Shown: positions 21,866 to 29,099 of the stretch, piece after piece
How positions within the stretch are numbered: the stretch's first letter is position 1
Layout: every line of letters starts with the position of its first letter
The notes under the pieces: model-generated
What the model was told of the DNA's origin: nothing
What the model saw: only the letters and a program-made list of their open reading frames with translations
Databases searched by the model: none
NCBI GenBank assembly: GCA_002342685.1
Contig: DDQN01000049.1
Coordinates: forward strand, 1-45,618
Origin: Vibrio sp. UBA2441
GTDB lineage: Bacteria > Pseudomonadota > Gammaproteobacteria > Enterobacterales > Vibrionaceae
DNA: 45,618 nucleotides
Direction of reading: 5' to 3'
Made by a program: the position numbers and the translations under genes

Positions 21866-23518
21866 CTAGGCTTTATACGCTTTAAATGCGTTAATCAAAC
21901 CGTTTGTTGAACTATCGTGAGAATCAACTGGCGACTCGTCTGCTAATTCAGGCAAAATTTGGTTAGCCAGCTGCTTACCAAGTTCCACACCCCATTGATC
22001 AAAACTGAAGATATTCCAGATCACACCCTGTGCAAAAATTTTGTGTTCATACATAGCAACCAGATTACCTAGAACTCTTGGTGTCACTTTCTTCACCAAA
22101 ATTGAGTTTGTTGGTCGGTTACCTTCAAATACTTTGAATGGAACCAAGTTCGCAACTTCTTCAGCAGACTTACCCGCCGCAGCGAACTCAGCTTCTACTT
22201 GCTGCTTAGTTTTACCAAATGCCAATGCTTCCGTTTGTGCAAAGAAATTAGACATCAGTTTTTGGTGATGATCACCAGCAGGGTTATGACTCAAAGCTGG
22301 AGCGATAAAGTCACATGGAATTAACTTAGTACCCTGGTGAATAAGCTGATAGAACGCATGCTGACCATTCGTTCCCGGCTCACCCCAAATAACTGGACCT
22401 GTTTGGTAATCAACTTCATTGCCATTGCGGTCAACACACTTACCATTTGACTCCATGTTCCCTTGTTGGAAATATGCCGCAAACCGATGCATGTATTGAT
22501 CATAAGGAAGGATGGCTTCTGACTCAGCCCCATAAAAATTGTTATACCATAGGCCGATAAGAGCCAAAATTACCGGAACATTACTTTCAAATGGCGTCTC
22601 AGCAAAATGATTATCCATTTCATGCGCGCCATCGAGAAGCTCAACATAATTGTCGTAACCAACGCAAAGAGCAATTGATAGTCCGATAGCAGACCACAGA
22701 GAGTAACGACCACCAACCCAATCCCAGAACTCAAACATATTGTCTGTATCGATACCAAACTCCGATACAGAAGTCGCATTGGTTGATAATGCTGCAAAGT
22801 GTTTTGCAACATGAGCTTCATCACCCGCTTCAGCTAAAAACCAATCACGAGCAGAATGTGCATTCGTCATTGTTTCTTGGGTCGTGAATGTTTTAGATGC
22901 AATAAGGAATAGTGTTGTTTCTGGATTTACTTTCTTTAATGTCTCAACAATATGAGTACCATCAACGTTAGACACAAAATGCATGTTCAGATGATTTTTA
23001 TACGGCGCTAATGCTTCAGTCACCATGTATGGGCCTAGATCTGAACCACCAATACCAATGTTCACCACGTCTGTAATTGCTTTTCCGGTGTAACCTTTCC
23101 AGTCACCTGAAATGATACGATCGGTAAAAGATTTCATTTTCTCAAGTACCGCATTAACAGCAGGCATAACGTCCTGACCATCTACGAACACTGGCTTGTT
23201 GCTGCGATTACGAAGTGCTGTATGTAATACTGCGCGCCCTTCTGTTTGGTTTATGACTTCACCGCTAAACATAGCGTCAATGGCCGCTTTAAGCTCAGTT
23301 TCATTCGCTAGAGCAAATAGCTTATCCATTGTTTCTTGATCAACTAAGTTTTTAGAGTAATCAACCAGAATGTCTGAGCCAAATTGGGTGGAGAAATGGT
23401 CAAAACGATCTTCATCTTTAGCAAATAGCGTTTTAAGATCCATATCTTGTGCAGATTCAAAATGTGCAGTTAACGCTTTCCACGCTTGAGTTTGCGTTGG
23501 ATTGATGTTTTTCAACAT
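21866..23518 (-). CDS. pgi: Glucose-6-phosphate isomerase
   Basis: Pgi interconverts glucose-6-phosphate and fructose-6-phosphate in glycolysis and gluconeogenesis. The 550-aa length is normal. Landmarks are IGIGGSDLGP near 150, the SIS-fold sugar-phosphate loop IASKTFTTQETMTNA, the PGI signature DWVGGRYSLWSAIGL, catalytic ESNGK..., GTNGQHAFYQLIHQG and the C-terminal IWNIFSFDQWGVELGK. It is a single-gene unit ending at the shared terminator; a plausible promoter region lies in the 267 bp upstream, shared with yjbQ. Confidence 0.98.
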   Translation of the reverse strand: MLKNINPTQTQAWKALTAHFESAQDMDLKTLFAKDEDRFDHFSTQFGSDILVDYSKNLVDQETMDKLFALANETELKAAIDAMFSGEVINQTEGRAVLHTALRNRSNKPVFVDGQDVMPAVNAVLEKMKSFTDRIISGDWKGYTGKAITDVVNIGIGGSDLGPYMVTEALAPYKNHLNMHFVSNVDGTHIVETLKKVNPETTLFLIASKTFTTQETMTNAHSARDWFLAEAGDEAHVAKHFAALSTNATSVSEFGIDTDNMFEFWDWVGGRYSLWSAIGLSIALCVGYDNYVELLDGAHEMDNHFAETPFESNVPVILALIGLWYNNFYGAESEAILPYDQYMHRFAAYFQQGNMESNGKCVDRNGNEVDYQTGPVIWGEPGTNGQHAFYQLIHQGTKLIPCDFIAPALSHNPAGDHHQKLMSNFFAQTEALAFGKTKQQVEAEFAAAGKSAEEVANLVPFKVFEGNRPTNSILVKKVTPRVLGNLVAMYEHKIFAQGVIWNIFSFDQWGVELGKQLANQILPELADESPVDSHDSSTNGLINAFKAYKA

Positions 23519-23785
23519 GATATATCTATCCCGATGTTACAGTAGGCTTTATTCAACTAAGCGTAGAAGATTTTCTACATTAGTCGAATCCCCGAAAAAG
23601 CAAATTTAAAATGTGTTACTCATCATTACATTAAACAATAGAGAAACTGTTGTTATTTATTTTCAGTCTTAGATTATGACGCAACTTTATTAAGCTATTA
23701 TTGAGTTATGTCAGGTATAGCTAACAACAGCTCAACAATACTATTTATAGTGTTCAATGCCAAACAAAACGAGGCTCATACTTAT

Positions 23786-24205
23786 ATGTGGATACAAAAA
23801 TCTCTACAATTGAAAGCAAAGAATCGTGGGTTTCATTTAGTTTCTGATGAAATTGAACAACAAATTCCTGAGATTTCTGACTTATCTGTGGGTATCGTTC
23901 ACCTTTTCATTCAACATACATCGGCAAGCCTGACATTGAATGAAAACGCTGACCCTACGGTAAGAACCGATATGGAAAGTCACTTCAATCATTTTGTACC
24001 AGAAAACACCAGTTATTATTTGCATACCTACGAAGGTGTTGATGATATGCCAGCTCATATCAAGGCTTCATTGCTAGGAGCCAGCGTGACTATTCCTATT
24101 TCGAACGGAAGATTAGCCTTAGGAACCTGGCAGGGCATTTATTTGGGTGAGCATAGGAACCACGGAGGTTCGCGACGAATCATCGTCACGATAAACGGTG
24201 AGTAG
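23786..24205 (+). CDS. yjbQ: YjbQ family protein (UPF0047)
   Basis: The 139-aa product from ATG 23786 matches the YjbQ/UPF0047 family, reported to have weak thiamine-phosphate synthase activity, with true role unclear. Signature parts are VHLFIQHTSASLTLNENAD, HLHT-type YYLHTYEGVDDMPAHIKAS and GTWQGIYLGEHRNHGGSRRI. A longer frame starts at 23708, but homologues begin near MWIQKSLQLKAK, so the shorter start is preferred. It is convergent with alr, with 15 bp between stops. Confidence 0.92.
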   Translation: MWIQKSLQLKAKNRGFHLVSDEIEQQIPEISDLSVGIVHLFIQHTSASLTLNENADPTVRTDMESHFNHFVPENTSYYLHTYEGVDDMPAHIKASLLGASVTIPISNGRLALGTWQGIYLGEHRNHGGSRRIIVTINGE

Positions 24206-24220
24206 CAAGCTGGCTACGAA

Positions 24221-25315
24221 TTATTTTTTTGCGGAATGATATTCCATATGTACTCGGGTAGTCAGCCTGGTAACTAGTTCATAGCCTATTGTACCGACAT
24301 GCTGTGCGACTCGCTCAACAGGCAACTCACTTCCCCATAGAGTGACTTCATCTCCGACTTTATCTTTAGCATCACTGCCAAGGTCGACGGTAAGCATATC
24401 CATAGATACACGACCAACAACAGGTACAATACGGCCATTAACCCAAACAGGCGTGCCAAATGGTGCGGTTCTTGGGTAACCATCCCCATAACCAACTGCA
24501 ACTACACCTATTTTAGTCTTTTGCTGACTTGTCCAGATACCACCATAACCCACTTTTTCTCCCTTATTTACGTCTCGAACTGCTATCAGGCAAGATTTTA
24601 GTGTCATCACTGGCTTGAATCCGAACTCTATCGCTGGTTTTTCATTAATTGGAGAGACACCATAGGTAATAATGCCTGGACGATTCCATTCAAAATGACT
24701 TTTGGGTCTGGTAAGAATACCTGCTGAAGCGGCGAGCGAACGTTCACCGTCGCAATCGTGAGTTATAGACAAAAACAGGTCAATTTGTTCTTGAGTAACG
24801 TGGCTAGCAAGATCATCGGCACAAGCAAAATGACTCATAACATTGACAGGGTTATCCACATTTTTACAGTCCATTAAACGAGCCAAAAACGAAGAATATT
24901 GCTGAGGCGAAACACCCAGCCGATGCATTCCTGTATCCACTTTTAGCCACACTTTTAATGGTGACGCTAAGTTGGCTTGTTCCAGAGCCTCAAGTTGCTC
25001 GATAGTATGAACTGCGGTTTGAATGTTAAGCTTTGATAATACGTTCAAATCTTCGGGAAAATAAAAGCCTTCGAGTAGAATAATAGGGATATCAATTCCA
25101 GCGTCTCTGAGTTGAATTGCTTCTTCAATACGAGCAACACCAAAAGCGTCTGCATCCCTCAGGCTATTGGCTATTTTAATAAGTCCATGCCCATAAGCAT
25201 TCGCTTTTATGATAGCGACTAAATTACTGTTCGGTGACTGCTGAGCAATCCGACTAAAATTATATCTTAATGCATCGAGATCAATACACGCTGTCGCCGA
25301 TTTTATATTGCTCAT
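24221..25315 (-). CDS. alr: Alanine racemase
   Basis: Alr is a PLP enzyme that makes D-alanine for peptidoglycan. The 364-aa protein has the PLP-binding lysine K37 in VAIIKANAYGHGL and the C-terminal motif VAVGYGDGYPRTAPFG. The glycine-rich phosphate-binding part and GRVSMDMLTVDL also match. It lies 9 bp downstream of dnaB on the same strand, so the two are probably co-transcribed, a conserved arrangement in gammaproteobacteria. Confidence 0.97.
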   Translation of the reverse strand: MSNIKSATACIDLDALRYNFSRIAQQSPNSNLVAIIKANAYGHGLIKIANSLRDADAFGVARIEEAIQLRDAGIDIPIILLEGFYFPEDLNVLSKLNIQTAVHTIEQLEALEQANLASPLKVWLKVDTGMHRLGVSPQQYSSFLARLMDCKNVDNPVNVMSHFACADDLASHVTQEQIDLFLSITHDCDGERSLAASAGILTRPKSHFEWNRPGIITYGVSPINEKPAIEFGFKPVMTLKSCLIAVRDVNKGEKVGYGGIWTSQQKTKIGVVAVGYGDGYPRTAPFGTPVWVNGRIVPVVGRVSMDMLTVDLGSDAKDKVGDEVTLWGSELPVERVAQHVGTIGYELVTRLTTRVHMEYHSAKK

Positions 25316-25324
25316 TCATCATCC

Positions 25325-26731
25325 CTATTCGTCATCAAATGCAGGTCCGGCATAATTATCAAATCGTGAGAACTGCCCCTGAAAGGTAAGTCGCACTGAA
25401 CCAATAGGACCATTACGTTGCTTGCCAATAATGATCTCTGCAATTCCCTTTAACGTGCTATCCGGGTGATACACTTCATCACGGTAGATGAACATGATTA
25501 AATCAGCATCCTGCTCTATCGATCCAGATTCACGCAAATCGGAGTTTACCGGACGTTTATCAGCACGCTGCTCCAGAGATCGGTTGAGCTGTGAAAGTGC
25601 AACAACAGGAACATTTAACTCTTTGGCGAGTGCTTTTAATGAACGCGATATCTCGGCAATTTCCAAAGTACGATTTTCGGTTAATGATGGAACACGCATC
25701 AATTGCAGGTAATCGATCATTATCATGCTAATCCCACCGTGTTCTCGAGCAACACGACGAGCTCTTGAGCGAAGTTCTGTCGGTGTCAGGCCTGAGCTAT
25801 CGTCAATTAACATGTTTTTCTTCTCCATAAGAATACCCATGGTAGAAGATATTCGTGCCCAGTCTTCATCATCCAACTGACCCGTTCGGATCTTAGTTTG
25901 GTCAACCCTAGATAAGGAGGCAAGCATACGCATCATTAATTGTTCGGAAGGCATCTCAAGCGAGAAAATAAGCACAGGCTTATCTTGTGCCATTGCCGCA
26001 TTTTCGCATAAGTTCATTGCAAATGTTGTTTTACCCATAGAAGGACGGGCTGCCACAATCACTAAATCAGAACCTTGTAACCCTGCTGTTTTTTTATTGA
26101 GGTCGCTAAACCCGGTATTCAATCCAGTAACACCGTCTTGAGGAGATTTATATAGAATTTCGATACGTTCAAGAGTTTTCTCCAAAATGGAGTCCACGCT
26201 TTGAGGGCCTTCATTTTCACCCGTTCGCTCTTCAGCAATGGCAAATACTTTTGTTTCTGCAAGATCAAGCAAGTCTTCAGAACTTCGGCCTTGTGGGTCA
26301 TAGCCCGCATCAGCAATTTCATTCGCCACACCAATAAGGTTACGCACCAAAGCGCGCTCTGCCACTATGTCGGCATAAGCATTAATATTTGCCGCGCTCG
26401 GTGTATTCTTAGCTAAGTCAGCTAGGTAGGCAAAACCACCGACGTCATCAAGCTGCTCTCGCTGTTCTAAAAACTCTGATAAGGTAATAAGATCAAGCGG
26501 GTCGCTATTTTCCAGAATTGATTTGGTTGCTTCAAAAATCAAACGATGCGGACGGCTGTAAAAATCTTTCGCAACCACTTTCTCTGCAACGGTATCCCAG
26601 CGTTCATTGTCCAATAGCAAACCACCAATGACCGACTGTTCTGCCTCTAACGAGTGTGGAGGGACTTTAAGTGCGTCGACTTGGTAATCTGTATTTTTTC
26701 TGTTTTGGACTTCAGCCATGGTAATACTCAA
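25325..26731 (-). CDS. dnaB: Replicative DNA helicase DnaB
   Basis: DnaB is the hexameric 5'-3' helicase of the replication fork. The 468-aa protein has the N-terminal domain (PPHSLEAEQSVIGGLLLD near 20), a linker helix, and the RecA-like C-terminal domain with Walker A ARPSMGKTTFAMNL, Walker B MIMIDYLQLM, and the arginine-containing SDLRESGSIEQDADLIMFIYRD. No intein is present. It is followed by alr; upstream lies the shared terminator of rplI. Confidence 0.98.
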   Translation of the reverse strand: MSITMAEVQNRKNTDYQVDALKVPPHSLEAEQSVIGGLLLDNERWDTVAEKVVAKDFYSRPHRLIFEATKSILENSDPLDLITLSEFLEQREQLDDVGGFAYLADLAKNTPSAANINAYADIVAERALVRNLIGVANEIADAGYDPQGRSSEDLLDLAETKVFAIAEERTGENEGPQSVDSILEKTLERIEILYKSPQDGVTGLNTGFSDLNKKTAGLQGSDLVIVAARPSMGKTTFAMNLCENAAMAQDKPVLIFSLEMPSEQLMMRMLASLSRVDQTKIRTGQLDDEDWARISSTMGILMEKKNMLIDDSSGLTPTELRSRARRVAREHGGISMIMIDYLQLMRVPSLTENRTLEIAEISRSLKALAKELNVPVVALSQLNRSLEQRADKRPVNSDLRESGSIEQDADLIMFIYRDEVYHPDSTLKGIAEIIIGKQRNGPIGSVRLTFQGQFSRFDNYAGPAFDDE

Positions 26732-26839
26732 TTGCTAGTTATAGCCGAACATTATAGCGGTAATTACTCCAATTAAAATAGATCAAATGCTATGACATAT
26801 TAACCATCAAGCTTCTTTTTTGTTTTCTACAGGCAAAAA

Positions 26840-26866
26840 AAAACACCAGCCAATGGCTGGTGTTTT
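26840..26866. terminator. Terminator of the rpsF-rpsR-rplI operon
   Basis: AACACCAGCC (26842-26851) and GGCTGGTGTT (26855-26864) form a perfect 10-bp stem with a 3-base loop. On the minus strand a run of nine T follows (26843-26835). It lies 24 bp past the rplI stop and shields dnaB from the ribosomal operon. Confidence 0.92.
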
Positions 26867-26887
26867 AAAATCGTCTTGGTACTGAAA

Positions 26888-27340
26888 TTACTCAGCAGCA
26901 ACAACTTGTAGTTTAAGAGTAGCAAAAACTTCAGAATGAAGTTGGATGCTAATTTCAAACTCACCAGTGTTACGTAGAGCACCTTCAGGTAGGCGAACTT
27001 CGCTCTTAGCTACTTCAACGCCAGCTGCAGTTACTGCATCAGCGATATCACGAGTACCGATAGAACCGAATAGTTTACCTTCGTCACCAGCTTTAGAACC
27101 GATAACAACAGCTTCTAGAGCGTTAACTTTCTCAGCACGAGCTTCAGCAGCAGATAGTTGCTCAGCAACTTTTGCTTCTAGTTCAGCACGACGAGCTTCG
27201 AACATTTCAACGTTAGCTTTAGTAGCCATAACTGCCTTATTTTGAGGAATAAGGAAGTTACGAGCGTAACCAGATTTAACGTTAACAGTATCGCCAAGGC
27301 TACCTAGGTTACCGATTTTATCAAGTAGAATAACTTGCAT
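26888..27340 (-). CDS. rplI: 50S ribosomal protein L9
   Basis: The 150-aa product has the L9 N-terminal domain (MQVILLDKIGNLGSLGDTVNV, KSGYARNFLIPQNKAVMAT), a long connecting helix and the C-terminal domain (GSIGTRDIADAVTAAG). It is the last gene of the rpsF operon, 33 bp after rpsR. Codon use is highly biased as expected. Confidence 0.98.
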   Translation of the reverse strand: MQVILLDKIGNLGSLGDTVNVKSGYARNFLIPQNKAVMATKANVEMFEARRAELEAKVAEQLSAAEARAEKVNALEAVVIGSKAGDEGKLFGSIGTRDIADAVTAAGVEVAKSEVRLPEGALRNTGEFEISIQLHSEVFATLKLQVVAAE

Positions 27341-27373
27341 TGTTTAATCCTCTCTCTTAATAAAACGTGCCGA

Positions 27374-27601
27374 TTACTGATGCTTATCAGTGTAAGGCAG
27401 TAGTGCTAGGTAACGAGCACGCTTAATAGCGCGAGCTAGTTGACGCTGATATTTTGCACTTGTGCCAGTAATACGGCTAGGTACAATTTTACCAGCTTCA
27501 GTGATGTAGTTTTTAAGAGTTGCTACGTCTTTGTAATCAATCTCTTGTACGCCTTCTGCTGTAAAACGGCAGAATTTACGACGACGGAAGAAACGAGCCA
27601 T
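27374..27601 (-). CDS. rpsR: 30S ribosomal protein S18
   Basis: The 75-aa product begins MARFFRRRKFCRFTAEG and ends ALLPYTDKHQ, as S18 does, with the RNA-binding segment SRITGTSAKYQRQLARAIK. It forms the S6:S18 pair in the 30S platform. Only 72 bp separate it from rpsF, leaving no room for priB, which lies here in E. coli. Confidence 0.98.
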   Translation of the reverse strand: MARFFRRRKFCRFTAEGVQEIDYKDVATLKNYITEAGKIVPSRITGTSAKYQRQLARAIKRARYLALLPYTDKHQ

Positions 27602-27673
27602 GGGCTATCTCCTAATCTTAAATTTGAGTTAAGTTGATTGAGTATAATTAATGGCTTTACAGCCAAAAATATA

Positions 27674-28060
27674 TTACTCAGCGGCTTCTGGCTTAGTTTC
27701 TGAACGCTCTTCACGACGAGGAGCACGCTCTGCACGCTCTTCTTTTTGCTTAAGCATGATAGATTGTTCAGTTACAGCAGCTTTAGTACGCATGACCATG
27801 TTACGAAGAACTGCATCGTTAAAACGGAAAGCAGTTTCTAGCTCGTCAATCACAGCTTGATCAGCTTCAACGTTCATAAGAACGTAGTGAGCTTTGTGAA
27901 GCTTGTTGATTGGGTAAGCCATTTGACGACGACCCCAGTCTTCTAGACGGTGTACAGTACCGCCAGCTTCTGTGATAGAACCAGTGTAACGCTCGATCAT
28001 GCCAGCAACTTGCTCGCTTTGATCAGGGTGCACCATGAATACGATTTCGTAATGACGCAT
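27674..28060 (-). CDS. rpsF: 30S ribosomal protein S6
   Basis: S6 begins MRHYEIVFMVHPDQSEQV with the ATG at 28060 and AAGGAG upstream. The longer frame starting at 28093 would run through the leader hairpin and is rejected. The 128-aa protein has an acidic/basic C-terminal tail (QKEERAERAPRREERSE). As S6:S18 complex it probably regulates this operon through the leader RNA. Confidence 0.97.
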   Translation of the reverse strand: MRHYEIVFMVHPDQSEQVAGMIERYTGSITEAGGTVHRLEDWGRRQMAYPINKLHKAHYVLMNVEADQAVIDELETAFRFNDAVLRNMVMRTKAAVTEQSIMLKQKEERAERAPRREERSETKPEAAE

Positions 28061-28083
28061 TGGTTGCTCCTTACGGATTAGTA

Positions 28084-28117
28084 GCTTCCACAAATGGCTC
28101 GGTCGTCCGGGGGAAGC
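28084..28117 (-). promoter_or_regulatory. Leader hairpin resembling the S6:S18 autoregulatory motif
   Basis: In the rpsF mRNA, GCTTCC (28117-28112) pairs with GGAAGC (28089-28084) and encloses C-rich sequence with CCCCCGG and GACCGAG. The known S6:S18-binding leader has a helix with an unpaired CCG. The hairpin lies 24 bases upstream of the rpsF start. Its match to the family is by eye. Confidence 0.6.
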
Positions 28118-28212
28118 AAGGAACTAAGATAAATGACCGAGAATTAAGGACGGCAAATGGTATAGAAAAACAGCGATAGTAGCAAGGAGTTTTTTGAGGT
28201 AAGGGTAATGAG

Positions 28213-28297
28213 ATGGGTTATGGGTTATGGGTTATGGGTTATGGGTTATGGGTTATGGGTTATGGGTTATGGGTTATGGGTTATGGGTTATGGGTTA
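28213..28297. repeat. Twelve-copy heptamer tandem repeat ATGGGTT
   Basis: Twelve perfect, uninterrupted copies of ATGGGTT (28213-28296). It lies between the rpsF leader/promoter region and the rlmB terminator, about 155 bp upstream of the rpsF start. No gene covers it. Such runs vary in copy number by slippage. Confidence 0.97.
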
Positions 28298-28307
28298 ATA
28301 ATGAAAT

Positions 28308-28342
28308 TAAAAGCGAAAGAGTATTCAAAGCCCCCTTTCGCT
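28308..28342 (-). terminator. Terminator of rnr-rlmB
   Basis: On the minus strand AGCGAAAG (28342-28335) pairs with CTTTCGCT (28319-28312) around a 15-base loop and is followed by TTTTAATTT. It lies 11 bp past the rlmB stop. Confidence 0.75.
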
Positions 28343-28352
28343 CTATGACACA

Positions 28353-29090
28353 TTACTTGATGCGTTGACGAACTGCTTCAAACAGGCAAATACCACTCGC
28401 CACGGAAACATTCAGGCTTGAAACCGAACCTGACATTGGAATCTTAATCAAATCATCGCAGGATTCACGGGTTAAACGACGCATCCCATCGCCTTCAGCT
28501 CCCATAACAATTGCCAGTGATCCAGTCATCTTTGACTGATAGATATCATGAGTCGCTTCACCAGCTGTGCCTACAAACCACACACCTTTTTCCTGCATCG
28601 CTCTCATAGTACGAGCCAAGTTCGTGACACGAACAAGAGGAACCGTTTCTGCAGCGCCACAAGCAACTTTACTGACGGTTGCCGTTAAAGGTGCTGATTT
28701 ATCCTTAGGCACAATTACCGCCGCAACACCAGCAGCATCGGCATTTCTTAAACAAGCACCCAAGTTATGAGGGTCTGTCACCCCATCTAATACTAAAAAC
28801 AGTGGTTGCTCATGCTGAGCAATTATGTCATCCAGATCATTTTCATTAAGTACTTTAGCCGCTTTGACTCTGGCAATAATACCCTGATGGTTTGCACCAT
28901 CAGCTTTGCCATCCAGCACTTTTCTACCCATTTGCTGAATAGACACGCCAAAGCCTTGCAGTTGATTAATCAAAGGCATAAGACGGTCATCTTGTCGGCC
29001 TTTTAATACAAACGCTTCAATAAATCTTGCTGGGTCTTTCTCTAATACCGCTTTAACAGCGTGTATTCCATAAATAAATTCGTTGCTCAT
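28353..29090 (-). CDS. rlmB: 23S rRNA (guanosine-2'-O-)-methyltransferase RlmB
   Basis: RlmB methylates G2251 of 23S rRNA in the peptidyl-transferase P loop. The 245-aa SPOUT enzyme has an N-terminal L30e-like substrate domain (YGIHAVKAVLEKDP) and a knotted SAM-binding domain with LDGVTDPHNLGACLRNAD, LAIVMGAEGDGMRRL and IPMSGSVSSLNVSVASGI. It lies 9 bp after rnr in the same operon. Confidence 0.97.
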   Translation of the reverse strand: MSNEFIYGIHAVKAVLEKDPARFIEAFVLKGRQDDRLMPLINQLQGFGVSIQQMGRKVLDGKADGANHQGIIARVKAAKVLNENDLDDIIAQHEQPLFLVLDGVTDPHNLGACLRNADAAGVAAVIVPKDKSAPLTATVSKVACGAAETVPLVRVTNLARTMRAMQEKGVWFVGTAGEATHDIYQSKMTGSLAIVMGAEGDGMRRLTRESCDDLIKIPMSGSVSSLNVSVASGICLFEAVRQRIK

Positions 29091-29099
29091 TGTCTGACT

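Noticed and set aside
23708..23785. 26-residue N-terminal extension of YjbQ
   Set aside because: Homologues start near MWIQKSLQ; the extension is not conserved in my recollection and lacks a good ribosome binding site.
28061..28093. Upstream start for S6
   Set aside because: It would translate the leader hairpin. The ATG at 28060 has a strong AAGGAG and matches S6 N-termini.
28213..28297. CRISPR array or telomere
   Set aside because: The repeat is a contiguous 7-mer with no spacers; the surroundings are ordinary chromosomal operons, so it is a simple tandem repeat.
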